DNA of 64,000 bases from Streptomyces sp. HmicA12 (GTDB taxonomy: Bacteria > Actinomycetota > Actinomycetes > Streptomycetales > Streptomycetaceae): the NCBI RefSeq assembly GCF_000373565.1, contig NZ_KB891849.1, positions 1 to 64,000 on the forward strand, read 5' to 3'. Position numbers and translations under genes: made by a program. This document shows, in pieces, positions 42,928-51,621 of the stretch (the stretch's first letter is position 1; every line of letters starts with the position of its first letter). The notes beneath the pieces were generated by a model that searched no databases, had not been told where the DNA came from, and was given only the letters and a program-made list of their open reading frames with translations.

Positions 42928-44526
42928 GTGGCCAGGCGTCCGAATTCACCGTTGCCCCGCATTCTGAGCACCGGCAGCGCGTCTATCGCCCGGAGCCGGG
43001 AGATGGCGCGGACGGCCGCCGACGGTGCCACCGACGTCCTCCATCCCCTCATCACGATCACCCGTGGACTGCGTCGCCTTGCTTCCGCCGGGCGACGCAA
43101 GTGGGCGGACACCCCCAAGGACCGGCGCGGACCGCTGCTGTTCCTGGTGGCCGCCGTGGTCCTGGTCGTGGTGTTCATCCCCTACGGGCCGCTGCTCGCG
43201 ATCATCACGGTCATGGCGGCGGCCGCGTGGAAGGGCCGCGATCCCAAGCAGCCCCCCGAGCCCGCGGGCCCGGACGAGTCACAGGTCAAGCGCCTCTCCT
43301 CGCTCTACGAGGCGCTCGTCCCCTACTTCTCGGTCGCCGAGGACCCGAACCCGCTCTACGCCCACGGCGGCGAGTGGGAGAAGGCCTTCGAGACGTACGA
43401 CTTCGACGGCGACGGCCGCTTCGACCGGCTCACGATCAGCTACCCCGCCTACTTCACCGACGGCGAGGCGGAGTCGCGGGCCCGGATCGAGCAGCTGCTC
43501 GGCGCCAAGCTGGGCCGCGGCCGTGAGTACCACTTCGCCTGGGACGAGGAGGGCAACCACCTGACCGTGACGGTGCTCGCCCCGCTCCCGACCGACATCG
43601 CGGCCCAGCGGTTCGTGACCGCTCCGGCCGAGACGGTGCTCGGCTTCACCGACGAGACCGGGGTGCAGCGCACCCTGCCGGTCATGGAGGGCGAGGAACA
43701 GCGGGACATGCCGCCGGTCGTCTGGCGCACCGGCATCCGCTCCACCGAGCCCCACCTGCTGGTCGTCGGCCAGCCCGGCAGCGGCACGACGTCCCTCGTG
43801 CGCTCGGTCGCCCTGCAGGCCCTCGAGCACGGCGACGTGCTGATCGTCGAGGGCAGCGGGACCGGCGACTACGCCTGTTTGGTCGGCCGCGACGGTGTCC
43901 TCGCCGTGGAGTGCGGCCTCGCGGGCGCGCTCGCCAGCCTCGAATGGGCGGCGCACGAGACCGAGCGGCGGCTGATCGCGGCCAATCGGGCGCGACAGGC
44001 CGGGCACCCCACCCCGGACGACATCAAGCGCCCGCTCTGGATCCTGCTGGACCGGCCGAGCGCCCTGGGCCACCTCGCGGCGGCCGACGGCCGCAAGGAC
44101 CCCCAGACGCTGCTCCAGGTGCCGCTGCGGCACGGGCGCGCGGCGGGGGTCACGGTCGTCGTGGCGGAGCAGTTCGACAGCCTGGACTCATTGATCGACC
44201 CGGTGCGCCAGCACACCCGCGCGCGCGTGGTGCTCGGTCCGGCCACTCCGGAGGAGCTGGAGGACGTCCTCGGCACCCAGCCGCCGACGACCCCCACCGC
44301 CGACGTCCCGGCCGGCCGCGGCTACGCCCGTCTCGGCACCGGCCAGGTCCACCGGCTCCAGGTGCCGGCCACCCCCGACCCGTACGACGACGCGACCAGT
44401 GAGGCGCACCGTCAGGCGGTCATGGGGCTGCTGCCGCAGCGGGTCACGGCCGCGGACTCCACGGACTCCGCGGATCCCGCCGTGGAGTCCGTTCCGGACG
44501 AGGCCGAGGCGCTCGCTGAGCGCTGA
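42928..44526 (+). CDS. sffA: SpoIIIE/FtsK-like DNA translocase SffA
   Basis: Membrane-anchored ATPase-fold protein of 532 residues. One or two hydrophobic segments (about residues 69-98, LLFLVAAVVLVVVFIPYG) precede a long cytoplasmic region with a RecA-like core: GQPGSGTTSLVR at the P-loop and ILLDRPSALGH in the Walker B position. Unlike canonical FtsK, the P-loop has Thr where the invariant Lys should be (GSGTTS rather than GSGKTS), so ATP hydrolysis is doubtful unless this is usual for SffA. The GTG start follows CAGGAGAATGAC. In S. coelicolor SffA localises to sporulation septa through SmeA. Confidence 0.85.
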   Translation: MARRPNSPLPRILSTGSASIARSREMARTAADGATDVLHPLITITRGLRRLASAGRRKWADTPKDRRGPLLFLVAAVVLVVVFIPYGPLLAIITVMAAAAWKGRDPKQPPEPAGPDESQVKRLSSLYEALVPYFSVAEDPNPLYAHGGEWEKAFETYDFDGDGRFDRLTISYPAYFTDGEAESRARIEQLLGAKLGRGREYHFAWDEEGNHLTVTVLAPLPTDIAAQRFVTAPAETVLGFTDETGVQRTLPVMEGEEQRDMPPVVWRTGIRSTEPHLLVVGQPGSGTTSLVRSVALQALEHGDVLIVEGSGTGDYACLVGRDGVLAVECGLAGALASLEWAAHETERRLIAANRARQAGHPTPDDIKRPLWILLDRPSALGHLAAADGRKDPQTLLQVPLRHGRAAGVTVVVAEQFDSLDSLIDPVRQHTRARVVLGPATPEELEDVLGTQPPTTPTADVPAGRGYARLGTGQVHRLQVPATPDPYDDATSEAHRQAVMGLLPQRVTAADSTDSADPAVESVPDEAEALAER

Positions 44527-44546
44527 CGAAGGCGCCGCTCGACGGC

Positions 44547-46046
44547 TTACGCGATCAGGGTGCGCGGCACGTCCCCGCCCGCACCCTGGCCGTCCGTCAC
44601 GAGCCTGGCCGCTGCCGCGAGCCGCACCGCCGCCTCGTCGGCCACGGCGCCGCTCACGGTGAACGGCAGCCGCACATATCCCTCGAAGGCACCGTCGACG
44701 CCGAATCGCGGCCCGGACGGCACCCGCACCCCGACCCGCTCCCCCACTTCGGCGAGCCGGGACCCGGACAGGCCGCCCGCCTTCACCCACAGCGTCAGGC
44801 CGCCGTCCGGTACGTCGAACTCCCAGGCGGGCAGTTCGCGGCGGAGCGCGGCGACGAGGGCGTCCCGGTTCTCGCGCGCCTGGCCGCGGCGCAGTTCCAC
44901 GGCCTCCTCCCAACCTCCGGTGTTCAGCAGCCAGTTCACGGCCAGCTGCTCGAGGACGGGGGTGCCGAGATCGGCGTACGCGCGGGCGGCGACCAGGCTG
45001 CGGATCACATCGGGAGCGGCCCGCACCCAGCCGATCCGCATGCCCGCCCAGAACGCCTTGCTGGCCGAGCCGACCGTGACGACGGTCGAGCCCGCGGGGT
45101 CGAACGCGCAGACACGGCGCGGCATTTCACGGTCGCGGTCGAAGTGAAGCTCGGTCATCGTCTCGTCGACCACGAGCACCGTGCCCGCGGAGCGCGCGGC
45201 GTCCACCAGGGAGCGGCGCTGCTCCTCGTCGGCGAGCGCGCCGGTCGGATTGTGGAAGTCGGCGACCACGTAGGCGAGTCGGGGCGCGGCGTCGCGCAGC
45301 ACCTGGCGCCAGCGGTCGAGGTCCCAGCCCGCGAGGCCGTCCGCCATGGCGACGGGCACGAGCCGCAGTCCGGCCTCCCGCATCAGCTGGAGGATGTTGG
45401 CGTAACTGGGCGACTCGACGGCCACCCGCTCGCCGTGGCCCGCGAAGAGGTGGCAGATCGCGTCGATGGCGCCCATGGCCCCGGTGGTGACCATGATCTG
45501 CTCGGGCATGGTCGGGATGCCGTGGGCGGTGTACCGCTCGGCGATCATGGTGCGCAGGGCGGGCAGCCCCGCCGGGTAGTCGCCGTGGGTGTGGGCGTAC
45601 GGCGGAAGCTCTTCGAGGGCGCCCTGCACGGCACGGGTCAGCCAGGGCTCGGGCGCGGGCAGGGCCGCGGTGCCCAGGTCGATGATCGAGCCGAGGGCCT
45701 CGGGCGGCAGGGGTTCCAGGCCGCGCGCGGGCAGCGGTTTCCCGGCCGGCACGGCGGTCCAACTGCCCGCTCCCCTGCGGGACTCCAGGAACCCTTCGCC
45801 GCGCAGCGCCTCGTAGGCGGCCGCGACGGTGGTCCGGCTCACGGAGAGCGCCTGGGCGAGCTCGCGCTCGGCGGGCAGGCGTGTGGCCACCGGAACGCGG
45901 CCTTCCAGGACGAGCAGGCGGATGCCGTCGGCGAGCGCGCGGTAGGCGGGCGGGCGCCGGGTGCCGGGGCCGGCGGGGCGCGGCTGCTGCGAGGTGAGCA
46001 GCCGGCCGAGCTGGGCCGAACCGATCGCCGAAGTCCACTGAGCCAT
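44547..46046 (-). CDS. MocR-family transcriptional regulator with aminotransferase-like domain
   Basis: GntR winged helix fused to a fold-type I aminotransferase domain, 499 residues from MAQWTSAIG. The HTH (RALADGIRLLVLEGRVP, LSVSRTTVAAAYEALRGEG) occupies about residues 40-100. The PLP lysine is in GSASKAFWAGMRIGW, with DFHNPTGAL supplying cofactor contacts. MocR proteins sense PLP-linked metabolites and control neighbouring genes. It diverges from a yczE-type membrane gene with a 99-bp gap, a widely conserved pairing, and likely represses or activates it. The start follows AGGTGG; an in-frame start 22 codons upstream is less likely. Confidence 0.92.
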   Translation of the reverse strand: MAQWTSAIGSAQLGRLLTSQQPRPAGPGTRRPPAYRALADGIRLLVLEGRVPVATRLPAERELAQALSVSRTTVAAAYEALRGEGFLESRRGAGSWTAVPAGKPLPARGLEPLPPEALGSIIDLGTAALPAPEPWLTRAVQGALEELPPYAHTHGDYPAGLPALRTMIAERYTAHGIPTMPEQIMVTTGAMGAIDAICHLFAGHGERVAVESPSYANILQLMREAGLRLVPVAMADGLAGWDLDRWRQVLRDAAPRLAYVVADFHNPTGALADEEQRRSLVDAARSAGTVLVVDETMTELHFDRDREMPRRVCAFDPAGSTVVTVGSASKAFWAGMRIGWVRAAPDVIRSLVAARAYADLGTPVLEQLAVNWLLNTGGWEEAVELRRGQARENRDALVAALRRELPAWEFDVPDGGLTLWVKAGGLSGSRLAEVGERVGVRVPSGPRFGVDGAFEGYVRLPFTVSGAVADEAAVRLAAAARLVTDGQGAGGDVPRTLIA

Positions 46047-46094
46047 GCGATCCAGTCCACCTTCCCGGAATTGGCCGTGGTTGGCCGGTGTTTC

Positions 46095-46124
46095 CAGGCC
46101 ACAGAGTGTCATGGGTCAGGCCAC
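46095..46124. promoter_or_regulatory. Direct-repeat operator candidate for the MocR regulator
   Basis: CAGGCCAC occurs at 46095-46102 and again at 46117-46124, a 22-bp spacing of about two helical turns on one DNA face. It lies in the divergent mocR/yczE promoter gap. MocR proteins often bind direct repeats. ACTACCACTACAG directly follows the second copy. Confidence 0.5.
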
Positions 46125-46145
46125 TACCACTACAGGGGGCACCTC

Positions 46146-46823
46146 TTGTCCGCGCCGGAGCCGTCATCGTCGTCAAGCGGCGGGCCGCTGGTCCGCCGAC
46201 TCGTTCAGCTCTACGTGGGCCTGGCGCTGTACGGCGTCAGTTCGGCGCTCCTGGTGGAGGCGGGGCTCGGCCTGGAGCCGTGGGGTGTGCTCCATCAAGG
46301 GCTCGCCGAGCTGACGGGCATCTCCATAGGCGTCGTCTCGATCATCGTGGGCGCGATCGTGCTGCTGCTGTGGATCCCGCTGCGCACACGGCCGGGGCTC
46401 GGCACGGTCTCGAACGTCTTCGTGGTCGGCCTCGCCATGGACGGCACGCTCTCCGTGGTGCCGGAGGTGCACGCCTATGGAGTGCGCGTTCCGCTGATGC
46501 TGGCCGCGATCGTGCTCAACGGCGTCGCGACCGGGCTCTACATCGCGGCGAAGTTCGGTCCGGGTCCGCGCGACGGTCTCATGACGGGGCTGCACCTTCG
46601 CACGGGCCGCTCGATCCGCCTGATGCGCACGTGCATCGAGATCGCCGTCGTGGTGACCGGCTTCGCGCTCGGCGGCACGATCGGCGTGGGCACCGTCCTG
46701 TACGCCCTCGCGATCGGCCCGCTGGCCCAGTTCTTCCTGCGCGTCTTCGCCGTCCCCGCGCCGTCGGCCGGTTCCACCGTGGTGGCCGGCGCGTCACCGC
46801 GGCGGGCGATACTGCGACGGTGA
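46146..46823 (+). CDS. YczE-like membrane protein (YitT-type)
   Basis: Inner-membrane protein of 225 residues with about five or six helices (LVQLYVGLALYGVSSALLVEAG, LTGISIGVVSIIVGAIVLLL, VPLMLAAIVLNGVATGLYI and later). GPRDGLMTGL is the conserved loop motif of the YczE group. Translation probably begins at the TTG at 46146, because AGGGGGC stands 9 bases upstream. It diverges from the mocR gene, a conserved arrangement whose transported substrate is not settled. Its stop overlaps the next GTG as GTGA. Confidence 0.85.
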   Translation: MSAPEPSSSSSGGPLVRRLVQLYVGLALYGVSSALLVEAGLGLEPWGVLHQGLAELTGISIGVVSIIVGAIVLLLWIPLRTRPGLGTVSNVFVVGLAMDGTLSVVPEVHAYGVRVPLMLAAIVLNGVATGLYIAAKFGPGPRDGLMTGLHLRTGRSIRLMRTCIEIAVVVTGFALGGTIGVGTVLYALAIGPLAQFFLRVFAVPAPSAGSTVVAGASPRRAILRR

Positions 46824-47587
46824 CCGCGCGCATCCGCCACCCCTACCTCGACCACCCCGGGCCGCTCGCCCTCGCCCATCGCGGCGGGGCGGCGAACGGC
46901 CTGGAGAACACCGTGGCCGCGTTCCGCCGTGCCGTGGACCTCGGCTACCGCTACATCGAGACGGACGTGCACGCGACGCGTGACGGCCGTCTCGTCGCGT
47001 TCCACGACGCCACCCTCGACCGGGTCACGGACGCGCGCGGCCGCATCGCGGACCTCCCGTGGAGCGAGGTCCGCCACGCGCGCGTGGCGGACCGTGAGCC
47101 GGTCCCGCTCTTCGAGGACCTCCTCGAGTCCTTCCCCGATGTCCGCTGGAACGTGGACGTGAAGGCCGAGCCCGCCCTGGTCCCCCTCCTGGACCTGCTC
47201 CGCCGCACGCGCGCGTGGGACCGGGTCTGCGTCGGCTCGTTCTCGGAGGCCCGGGTCGCCCGGGCTCAGCAGCTCGCGGGCCCGCGCCTCGCGACGTCGT
47301 ACGGCACCAGGGGGGTGCTCGGGCTGCGCCTGAAGTCGTACGGCCTCCCGGCGGCCCTGCGCCGCTCGGCGGTCTGCGCGCAGGTGCCGGTGGTCCACGG
47401 ACGCGTCCGGGTCGTCGACGGCCGCTTCGTGCGGGCCGCCCACGCGCGCGGCTTGCAGGTCCATGTCTGGACGGTCAACGACGAGTCCGAGATGCGGCGT
47501 CTTCTCGACCTGGGGGTCGATGGCATAGTTTCCGATCACATCGAGACGCTGCGGGACGTCCTGAAGGACCGGGGAAGCTGGGTCTGA
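46820..47587 (+). CDS. Glycerophosphodiester phosphodiesterase
   Basis: Cytosolic metal-dependent phosphodiesterase of 255 residues that releases glycerol-3-phosphate from deacylated phospholipids. LAHRGGAANGLENTVAAF carries the catalytic His and metal ligands, YIETDVHATRDGRLVAFHDATLDR supplies the second His and acidic ligands, and VDGIVSDHIETL closes the barrel. There is no signal peptide. Its GTG overlaps the yczE stop, so the two are translationally coupled. Glycerol-3-phosphate made here could be used alongside the glpFK pathway elsewhere in the genome. Confidence 0.93.
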   Translation: MTARIRHPYLDHPGPLALAHRGGAANGLENTVAAFRRAVDLGYRYIETDVHATRDGRLVAFHDATLDRVTDARGRIADLPWSEVRHARVADREPVPLFEDLLESFPDVRWNVDVKAEPALVPLLDLLRRTRAWDRVCVGSFSEARVARAQQLAGPRLATSYGTRGVLGLRLKSYGLPAALRRSAVCAQVPVVHGRVRVVDGRFVRAAHARGLQVHVWTVNDESEMRRLLDLGVDGIVSDHIETLRDVLKDRGSWV

Positions 47588-47633
47588 CGGCCGGCCGGGC
47601 GCGACGGACCACGGGGACAACAAGGGGACACGG

Positions 47634-49001
47634 GTGGGCACCGACACCGCGCACGGGACGGCGGCGGGCGCGACGGCCCTCGCCGACCGCAAGCGCGAGC
47701 AACGCGGCTGGTACTTCTACGACTGGGCGTGCTCGGTCTACTCGACGAGCGTCCTCACGGTGTTCCTCGGCCCGTACCTCACGTCGATCGCGAAGGCCGC
47801 GGCGGACGCCGACGGCTATGTGCATCCGCTGGGCATCCCGGTCCGCGCGGGCTCCTTCTTCCCGTACACGGTCTCCCTGTCGGTGATCCTGGCGATCTTC
47901 GTGATGCCGCTCGCGGGCGCCGCGGCCGACCGCTCGGGGCGCAAGAAGCCGCTGCTCGCGATCGCCGCCTACACGGGCGCGGCGGCGACGACCGGAATGT
48001 TCTTCCTGGACGGCGACCGCTATCTGCTCGGCGGGCTGCTGCTCGTGGTGGCGAACGCCTCGCTGGCCGTCTCGATGGTGCTCTACAACTCCTACCTGCC
48101 GCAGATCGCCCCTCCGGAGGAGCGCGACGCGGTGTCGTCACGCGGCTGGGCCTTCGGTTACGCGTCGGGCTCCCTCGTGCTGCTGGCGAACCTGGTGCTG
48201 TATCTGGCCCACGACTCCTTCGGTCTCTCGGAGTCGACGGCGGTGCGCATCTGTCTGGCTTCGGCAGGGGTGTGGTGGGGCGCGTTCACGCTGGTACCCC
48301 TACGCCGCCTGCGCGACCGGCGCTCGGCGTCCGCGCCGGGTGACGCGTCGGCGCCGTCGGGGACGGGCCTGCGCCAGCTCGTGGCCACGTTCAAGGACAT
48401 GCGCCGCCACCCGCTGACGCTCTCCTTCCTTCTGGCGTACCTCGTCTACAACGACGGCGTGCAGACGGTGATCTCGCAGGCCTCCGTGTACGGCTCGGAG
48501 GAACTGCGCCTCGACCAGTCGACGCTGATCACGGCGGTGCTCCTCGTGCAGGTCCTGGCCGTGGTCGGGGCCCTCACGATGGGCCGGCTGGCGCGCGCGT
48601 ACGGTGCGAAGCGCACGATCCTCGGCTCCCTGGTGGCCTGGACGGTGACGATCGGAGCGGGCTTCTTCCTGCCCGCGGACTCTCCGCGCTGGTTCTTCGT
48701 GCTGGCCGTCGGCATCGGTCTCGTCCTCGGCGGCACCCAGGCCCTCTCCCGCTCACTGTTCTCGCATCTCGTCCCCGCGGGCAAGGAGGCCGAGTATTTC
48801 TCCGCGTACGAGATGAGTGACCGGGGCATGAGCTGGGTGGGGCCCCTGGTGTTCGGGCTCGCGTACCAACTGACGGGGAGTTACCGCGACGCCATCGTGT
48901 CGCTGGTCGCTTTCTTTGTGATCGGTTTTGTCCTGCTGGCGCGGGTACCTGTCCGTCAGGCGGTCCGCGACGCGGGGAATCCCGTACCGACCCGGATTTA
49001 G
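47634..49001 (+). CDS. MFS permease (UMF1/Atg22-like)
   Basis: Inner-membrane transporter of 455 residues with about twelve helices. WYFYDWACSVYSTSVLTVFLGPYL at the N-terminus and AADRSGRKKPLL in the loop after helix 2 are characteristic of the UMF1/Atg22-like branch, whose members are often amino acid or nucleoside exporters. LGGTQALSRSLFSHLVP is a further family motif. GGGGAC precedes the GTG start. It lies 46 bp after the GDPD gene on the same strand and may share its transcript. The substrate is unknown. Confidence 0.9.
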   Translation: MGTDTAHGTAAGATALADRKREQRGWYFYDWACSVYSTSVLTVFLGPYLTSIAKAAADADGYVHPLGIPVRAGSFFPYTVSLSVILAIFVMPLAGAAADRSGRKKPLLAIAAYTGAAATTGMFFLDGDRYLLGGLLLVVANASLAVSMVLYNSYLPQIAPPEERDAVSSRGWAFGYASGSLVLLANLVLYLAHDSFGLSESTAVRICLASAGVWWGAFTLVPLRRLRDRRSASAPGDASAPSGTGLRQLVATFKDMRRHPLTLSFLLAYLVYNDGVQTVISQASVYGSEELRLDQSTLITAVLLVQVLAVVGALTMGRLARAYGAKRTILGSLVAWTVTIGAGFFLPADSPRWFFVLAVGIGLVLGGTQALSRSLFSHLVPAGKEAEYFSAYEMSDRGMSWVGPLVFGLAYQLTGSYRDAIVSLVAFFVIGFVLLARVPVRQAVRDAGNPVPTRI

Positions 49002-49061
49002 CGCCTGAAGGCAAAGGCCGGTAGTGTACGCGGTTGGCCTGCCAGGCGGACCGTTACTGCA

Positions 49062-49108
49062 TGTCAATAATCTGAAACGCTGGGTGACATCTGGTGTCAG
49101 ATGTGACA
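49062..49108. promoter_or_regulatory. Cluster of TGTCA/TGACA half-sites upstream of rbpA
   Basis: Half-sites lie at 49062-49066 (TGTCA), 49085-49089 (TGACA), 49095-49099 (TGTCA) and 49104-49108 (TGACA). The last three form two overlapping inverted repeats with five- and four-base centres. They lie 60-110 bp upstream of the SigR-type promoter. The binding protein is not recognised. Confidence 0.5.
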
Positions 49109-49169
49109 AACCGGGCGCCGGTGGGTACAACAAGGGGCGGCTACGACGGCGACGCATGACCCGAGTACC

Positions 49170-49196
49170 GGGAATCTTTACCGCCGACCGGACGTT
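49170..49196 (+). promoter_or_regulatory. SigR-type (thiol stress) promoter of rbpA
   Basis: GGGAAT at 49170-49175 and GTT at 49194-49196 are separated by exactly 18 bases, matching the consensus of SigR, the Streptomyces sigma factor for disulfide stress. rbpA is a known SigR target. The start codon is 61 bases downstream. Confidence 0.85.
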
Positions 49197-49257
49197 GACC
49201 GGATGACGACGACAGCGACACCTGTCCTGTGGGCGACAAGCCCGGGAGGCACGATTC

Positions 49258-49632
49258 ATGAGTGAGCGAGCTCTTCGCGGTACACGCCTCGTAGTGACCA
49301 GCTACGAGACGGACCGCGGCATCGACCTGGCTCCGCGCCAGGCCGTGGAGTACGCATGCGAGAAGGGGCACCGGTTTGAGATGCCCTTCTCGGTGGAGGC
49401 CGAAATTCCGCCGGAGTGGGAGTGCAAGGTCTGCGGGGCCCAGGCACTTCTGGTGGACGGTGACGGCCCTGAGGAGAAGAAGGCCAAGCCCGCCCGTACG
49501 CATTGGGACATGCTGATGGAGCGGCGCACCCGCGAGGAACTCGAAGAGGTCCTCGAGGAGCGCCTGGCGGTGCTGCGCTCGGGCGCGATGAACATCGCGG
49601 TACACCCGAGGGACAGCCGCAAGTCCGCATGA
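49258..49632 (+). CDS. rbpA: RNA polymerase-binding protein RbpA
   Basis: Transcription activator of 124 residues, the normal length, which binds RNA polymerase and group I/II sigma factors and stabilises open complexes. The zinc-binding positions Cys34, His38, Cys56 and Cys59 (EYACEKGHRF, WECKVCG) are kept, and WDMLMERRTREELEEVLEERL in the C-terminus is the sigma-interacting segment. GGGAGG precedes the ATG and a perfect SigR-type promoter lies upstream, in line with its induction by thiol stress. A long inverted-repeat terminator follows. Confidence 0.97.
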   Translation: MSERALRGTRLVVTSYETDRGIDLAPRQAVEYACEKGHRFEMPFSVEAEIPPEWECKVCGAQALLVDGDGPEEKKAKPARTHWDMLMERRTREELEEVLEERLAVLRSGAMNIAVHPRDSRKSA

Positions 49633-49660
49633 TCCTGCGGGGCTGACAATTCAGCACAAC

Positions 49661-49701
49661 GGCCGGGGGCCGGACACACACCGTGTGTCCGGCCCCCGGC
49701 C
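49661..49701. terminator. Long bidirectional terminator between rbpA and fxsA
   Basis: A perfect 19-bp stem (49661-49679 with 49683-49701) closes over a three-base loop and is followed by TTTC. It separates two convergent genes and is the longest hairpin found in the window. Confidence 0.93.
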
Positions 49702-49716
49702 GTTTCGTCATGCGCC

Positions 49717-50301
49717 TCAGGGCGTGATCGGCGGGCGCCGGTCCGCGTCGTCGCGGCGCGGGCCCGGGTACTCGTCCTCACGGATGACCTCACCCTGGAT
49801 GACGGTGCCGCCGGGCTGGTGCATGCGCGCCTGCTGGAACGCGTTCCCCAACGTGCCCGGGGACGCCGCGCTCATCCTCTTCTCCAGGGTCCGCTCCGTG
49901 TAGCGGCTGAGCGCCGTACGGACGGGCGGGACGAGCAGCAGCAGGCCGAAGGCGTCCGTGATCAGGCCGGGGATCATCAGGAAGAGCCCCGCGAGCAGCA
50001 GCAGGCCGTTGCCGCCCTGCCGAGGCTGGTCGCCGGCCTCCACGACGCCCTGCTGCTGGCGTCGCAGCGTCTCGTTCAGGTTCTGGAAGGCTCGGCGGCC
50101 CGCGGCCTTGATCACGACGGCGCCCAGCACGAAGCCCGCCACCATCAGCAGGAAGTACGTGAACCCACCGATCGCGTTCGCCACCACGGTGGAGAGCCAG
50201 ATCTCCAGGACCACCCACGCGGCGACGGCGAGCGGGAGGAACGTACGGGCCCGGGAACGCCGGGCCCCGGCGGGCTTGCTGGGCGGGGTACCAGTGGTCA
50301 T
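49717..50301 (-). CDS. fxsA: FxsA family membrane protein
   Basis: Membrane protein of 194 residues with an FxsA core. Hydrophobic helices include FLPLAVAAWVVLEIWLSTVV, FTYFLLMVAGFVLGAVV and LLLLAGLFLMIPGLITDAFGLLLL. The LRRQQQGVVEAG linker and GLITDAFG motif are family hallmarks. In E. coli overexpressed FxsA relieves phage T7 exclusion by the F plasmid; its normal role is unclear. The N-terminus has a basic extension and the C-terminus an acidic tail. It is convergent with rbpA. Confidence 0.88.
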   Translation of the reverse strand: MTTGTPPSKPAGARRSRARTFLPLAVAAWVVLEIWLSTVVANAIGGFTYFLLMVAGFVLGAVVIKAAGRRAFQNLNETLRRQQQGVVEAGDQPRQGGNGLLLLAGLFLMIPGLITDAFGLLLLVPPVRTALSRYTERTLEKRMSAASPGTLGNAFQQARMHQPGGTVIQGEVIREDEYPGPRRDDADRRPPITP

Positions 50302-50378
50302 GCCTCAAGTGTGCCTGGGGCCGCGTGCAAGTGGCGTAAGCGCGGGATCAAGATCGACGGGCGGCCTGTGCCGCGCGC

Positions 50379-51152
50379 TCAGCGGGCGTCCGGCTTGCGG
50401 CCGAGCACCTTGCCGACCCGCTCCCCCACGCCCCACGTGGTGACCCGCCACAGGGCCTCCACGACGATGTCCTTGCTCATCTTGGAGTCGCCCAGCTCGC
50501 GCTCGACGAAGGTGATGGGGACCTCGACGACGTGGTAGCCGGCCTTGATCGAACGGCGGGCCAGGTCGACCTGGAAGCAGTAGCCCTGCGACGCGACCTC
50601 GCCGAGACCGAGCCCCTCCAGGGTCTCCCGGCGGAAGGCACGGAAGCCGCCGGTGACGTCGCGGATCGGCACGTCCAGGAGGAGACGCGAGTACGTGGAC
50701 CCGCCGCGGGAGAGGAACTCGCGGGACTTCGGCCAGTTCACGACCCGGCCGCCCGGCACCCAGCGCGAGCCGAGCACGAGGTCGGCGCCCTTGAGGGCGG
50801 TGAGCAGGCGGGGAAGTTCCTCCGGCTGGTGCGAGCCGTCGGCGTCCATCTCGATCAGGACGCCGTAGTCGTGCTCGATGCCCCAGGCGAAGCCCGCCAG
50901 ATAGGCGGCGCCCAGGCCTTCCTTGCCGGTGCGGTGCAGGACGTGGACCTGCTCGTCGTCGGCGGCCAGCTCGTCGGCGAGCTTGCCGGTGCCGTCCGGG
51001 CTGTTGTCGTCGGCGACCAGGACGTGCGCCGCCGGCACGGCCGCCCGGACGCGGCCCACGATGGACGTGATGTTCTCCGCCTCGTTATAGGTCGGAATGA
51101 TCACCAAGGCCGTACCCAGAGGGCCGAACTTCCGCCCACCGCCGTCGTTCAC
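50379..51152 (-). CDS. ppm1: Polyprenol-phosphate mannose synthase (dolichol-phosphate mannosyltransferase)
   Basis: GT2 glycosyltransferase of 257 residues that transfers mannose from GDP-mannose to polyprenyl phosphate, making the donor for protein O-mannosylation outside the membrane. VIIPTYNEAENI opens the GT-A fold, VADDNSPDGT and EMDADGSHQPEEL provide the metal-binding acidic motifs, and VLGSRWVPGG and FVEREL are also conserved. There are no transmembrane segments, so it is the catalytic subunit acting at the inner face. In S. coelicolor the equivalent is needed for phage phiC31 infection. AAGGGGAAG precedes the GTG. Confidence 0.92.
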   Translation of the reverse strand: MNDGGGRKFGPLGTALVIIPTYNEAENITSIVGRVRAAVPAAHVLVADDNSPDGTGKLADELAADDEQVHVLHRTGKEGLGAAYLAGFAWGIEHDYGVLIEMDADGSHQPEELPRLLTALKGADLVLGSRWVPGGRVVNWPKSREFLSRGGSTYSRLLLDVPIRDVTGGFRAFRRETLEGLGLGEVASQGYCFQVDLARRSIKAGYHVVEVPITFVERELGDSKMSKDIVVEALWRVTTWGVGERVGKVLGRKPDAR

Positions 51153-51621
51153 AGCTTCCCCTTAAAACTTCCGTCCACAAGGGGACCACCATAGCGAGCA
51201 CGCCAGTTCACGCCGACAAGGCTCCCTGCGGCAGCTGAGTGAGTGCGTGGGGTAAGGGTGTGAGGGAACTGCGGATCGGGGCCGGGCGTCCTTCGGGCCG
51301 ACCTGGGGCCCGCTGGCTGCGGGTCGACGCAAAGCCGTTGTCTACTGAACGCCCGGGCCCCACCCGGGTCGCACCTCGCCGACCGGCCGGAACGTTCCGG
51401 CGCCCCGTGGCGCGGGCGCCGGCCTGCGTTCTACGACTGCGTGGGCCTGCCCGGTCGCGCGAAAGGTGGTGGACTCGGCCGAACCTACCCGCCCCACGCG
51501 GCGTTCTGTCAACAGCCGTTTGACCTGCACCTCTTCGGGAACTCCCCTGGTCAGGGCGGAGGAGTCGCAGGTCGTACGGGACGGTCTCACCGTGGAATCC
51601 GGGGCGCGCCGCCCCGGTACA
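51153..51621. other. Intergenic region between ppm1 and the amidohydrolase gene
   Basis: About 470 bp without a credible gene. Short open frames exist on both strands but none has a ribosome binding site or recognisable protein features. It should hold the ppm1 promoter and the 3' end of the amidohydrolase transcript. A run of imperfect GC palindromes (GGCGCCCCGTGGCGCGGGCGCC near 51398) is the only structure. Confidence 0.4.

Noticed and set aside
51239..51590. Short open frames in the ppm1/amidohydrolase gap
   Set aside because: They are Arg/Pro-rich on both strands, lack ribosome binding sites and show no recognisable motif.
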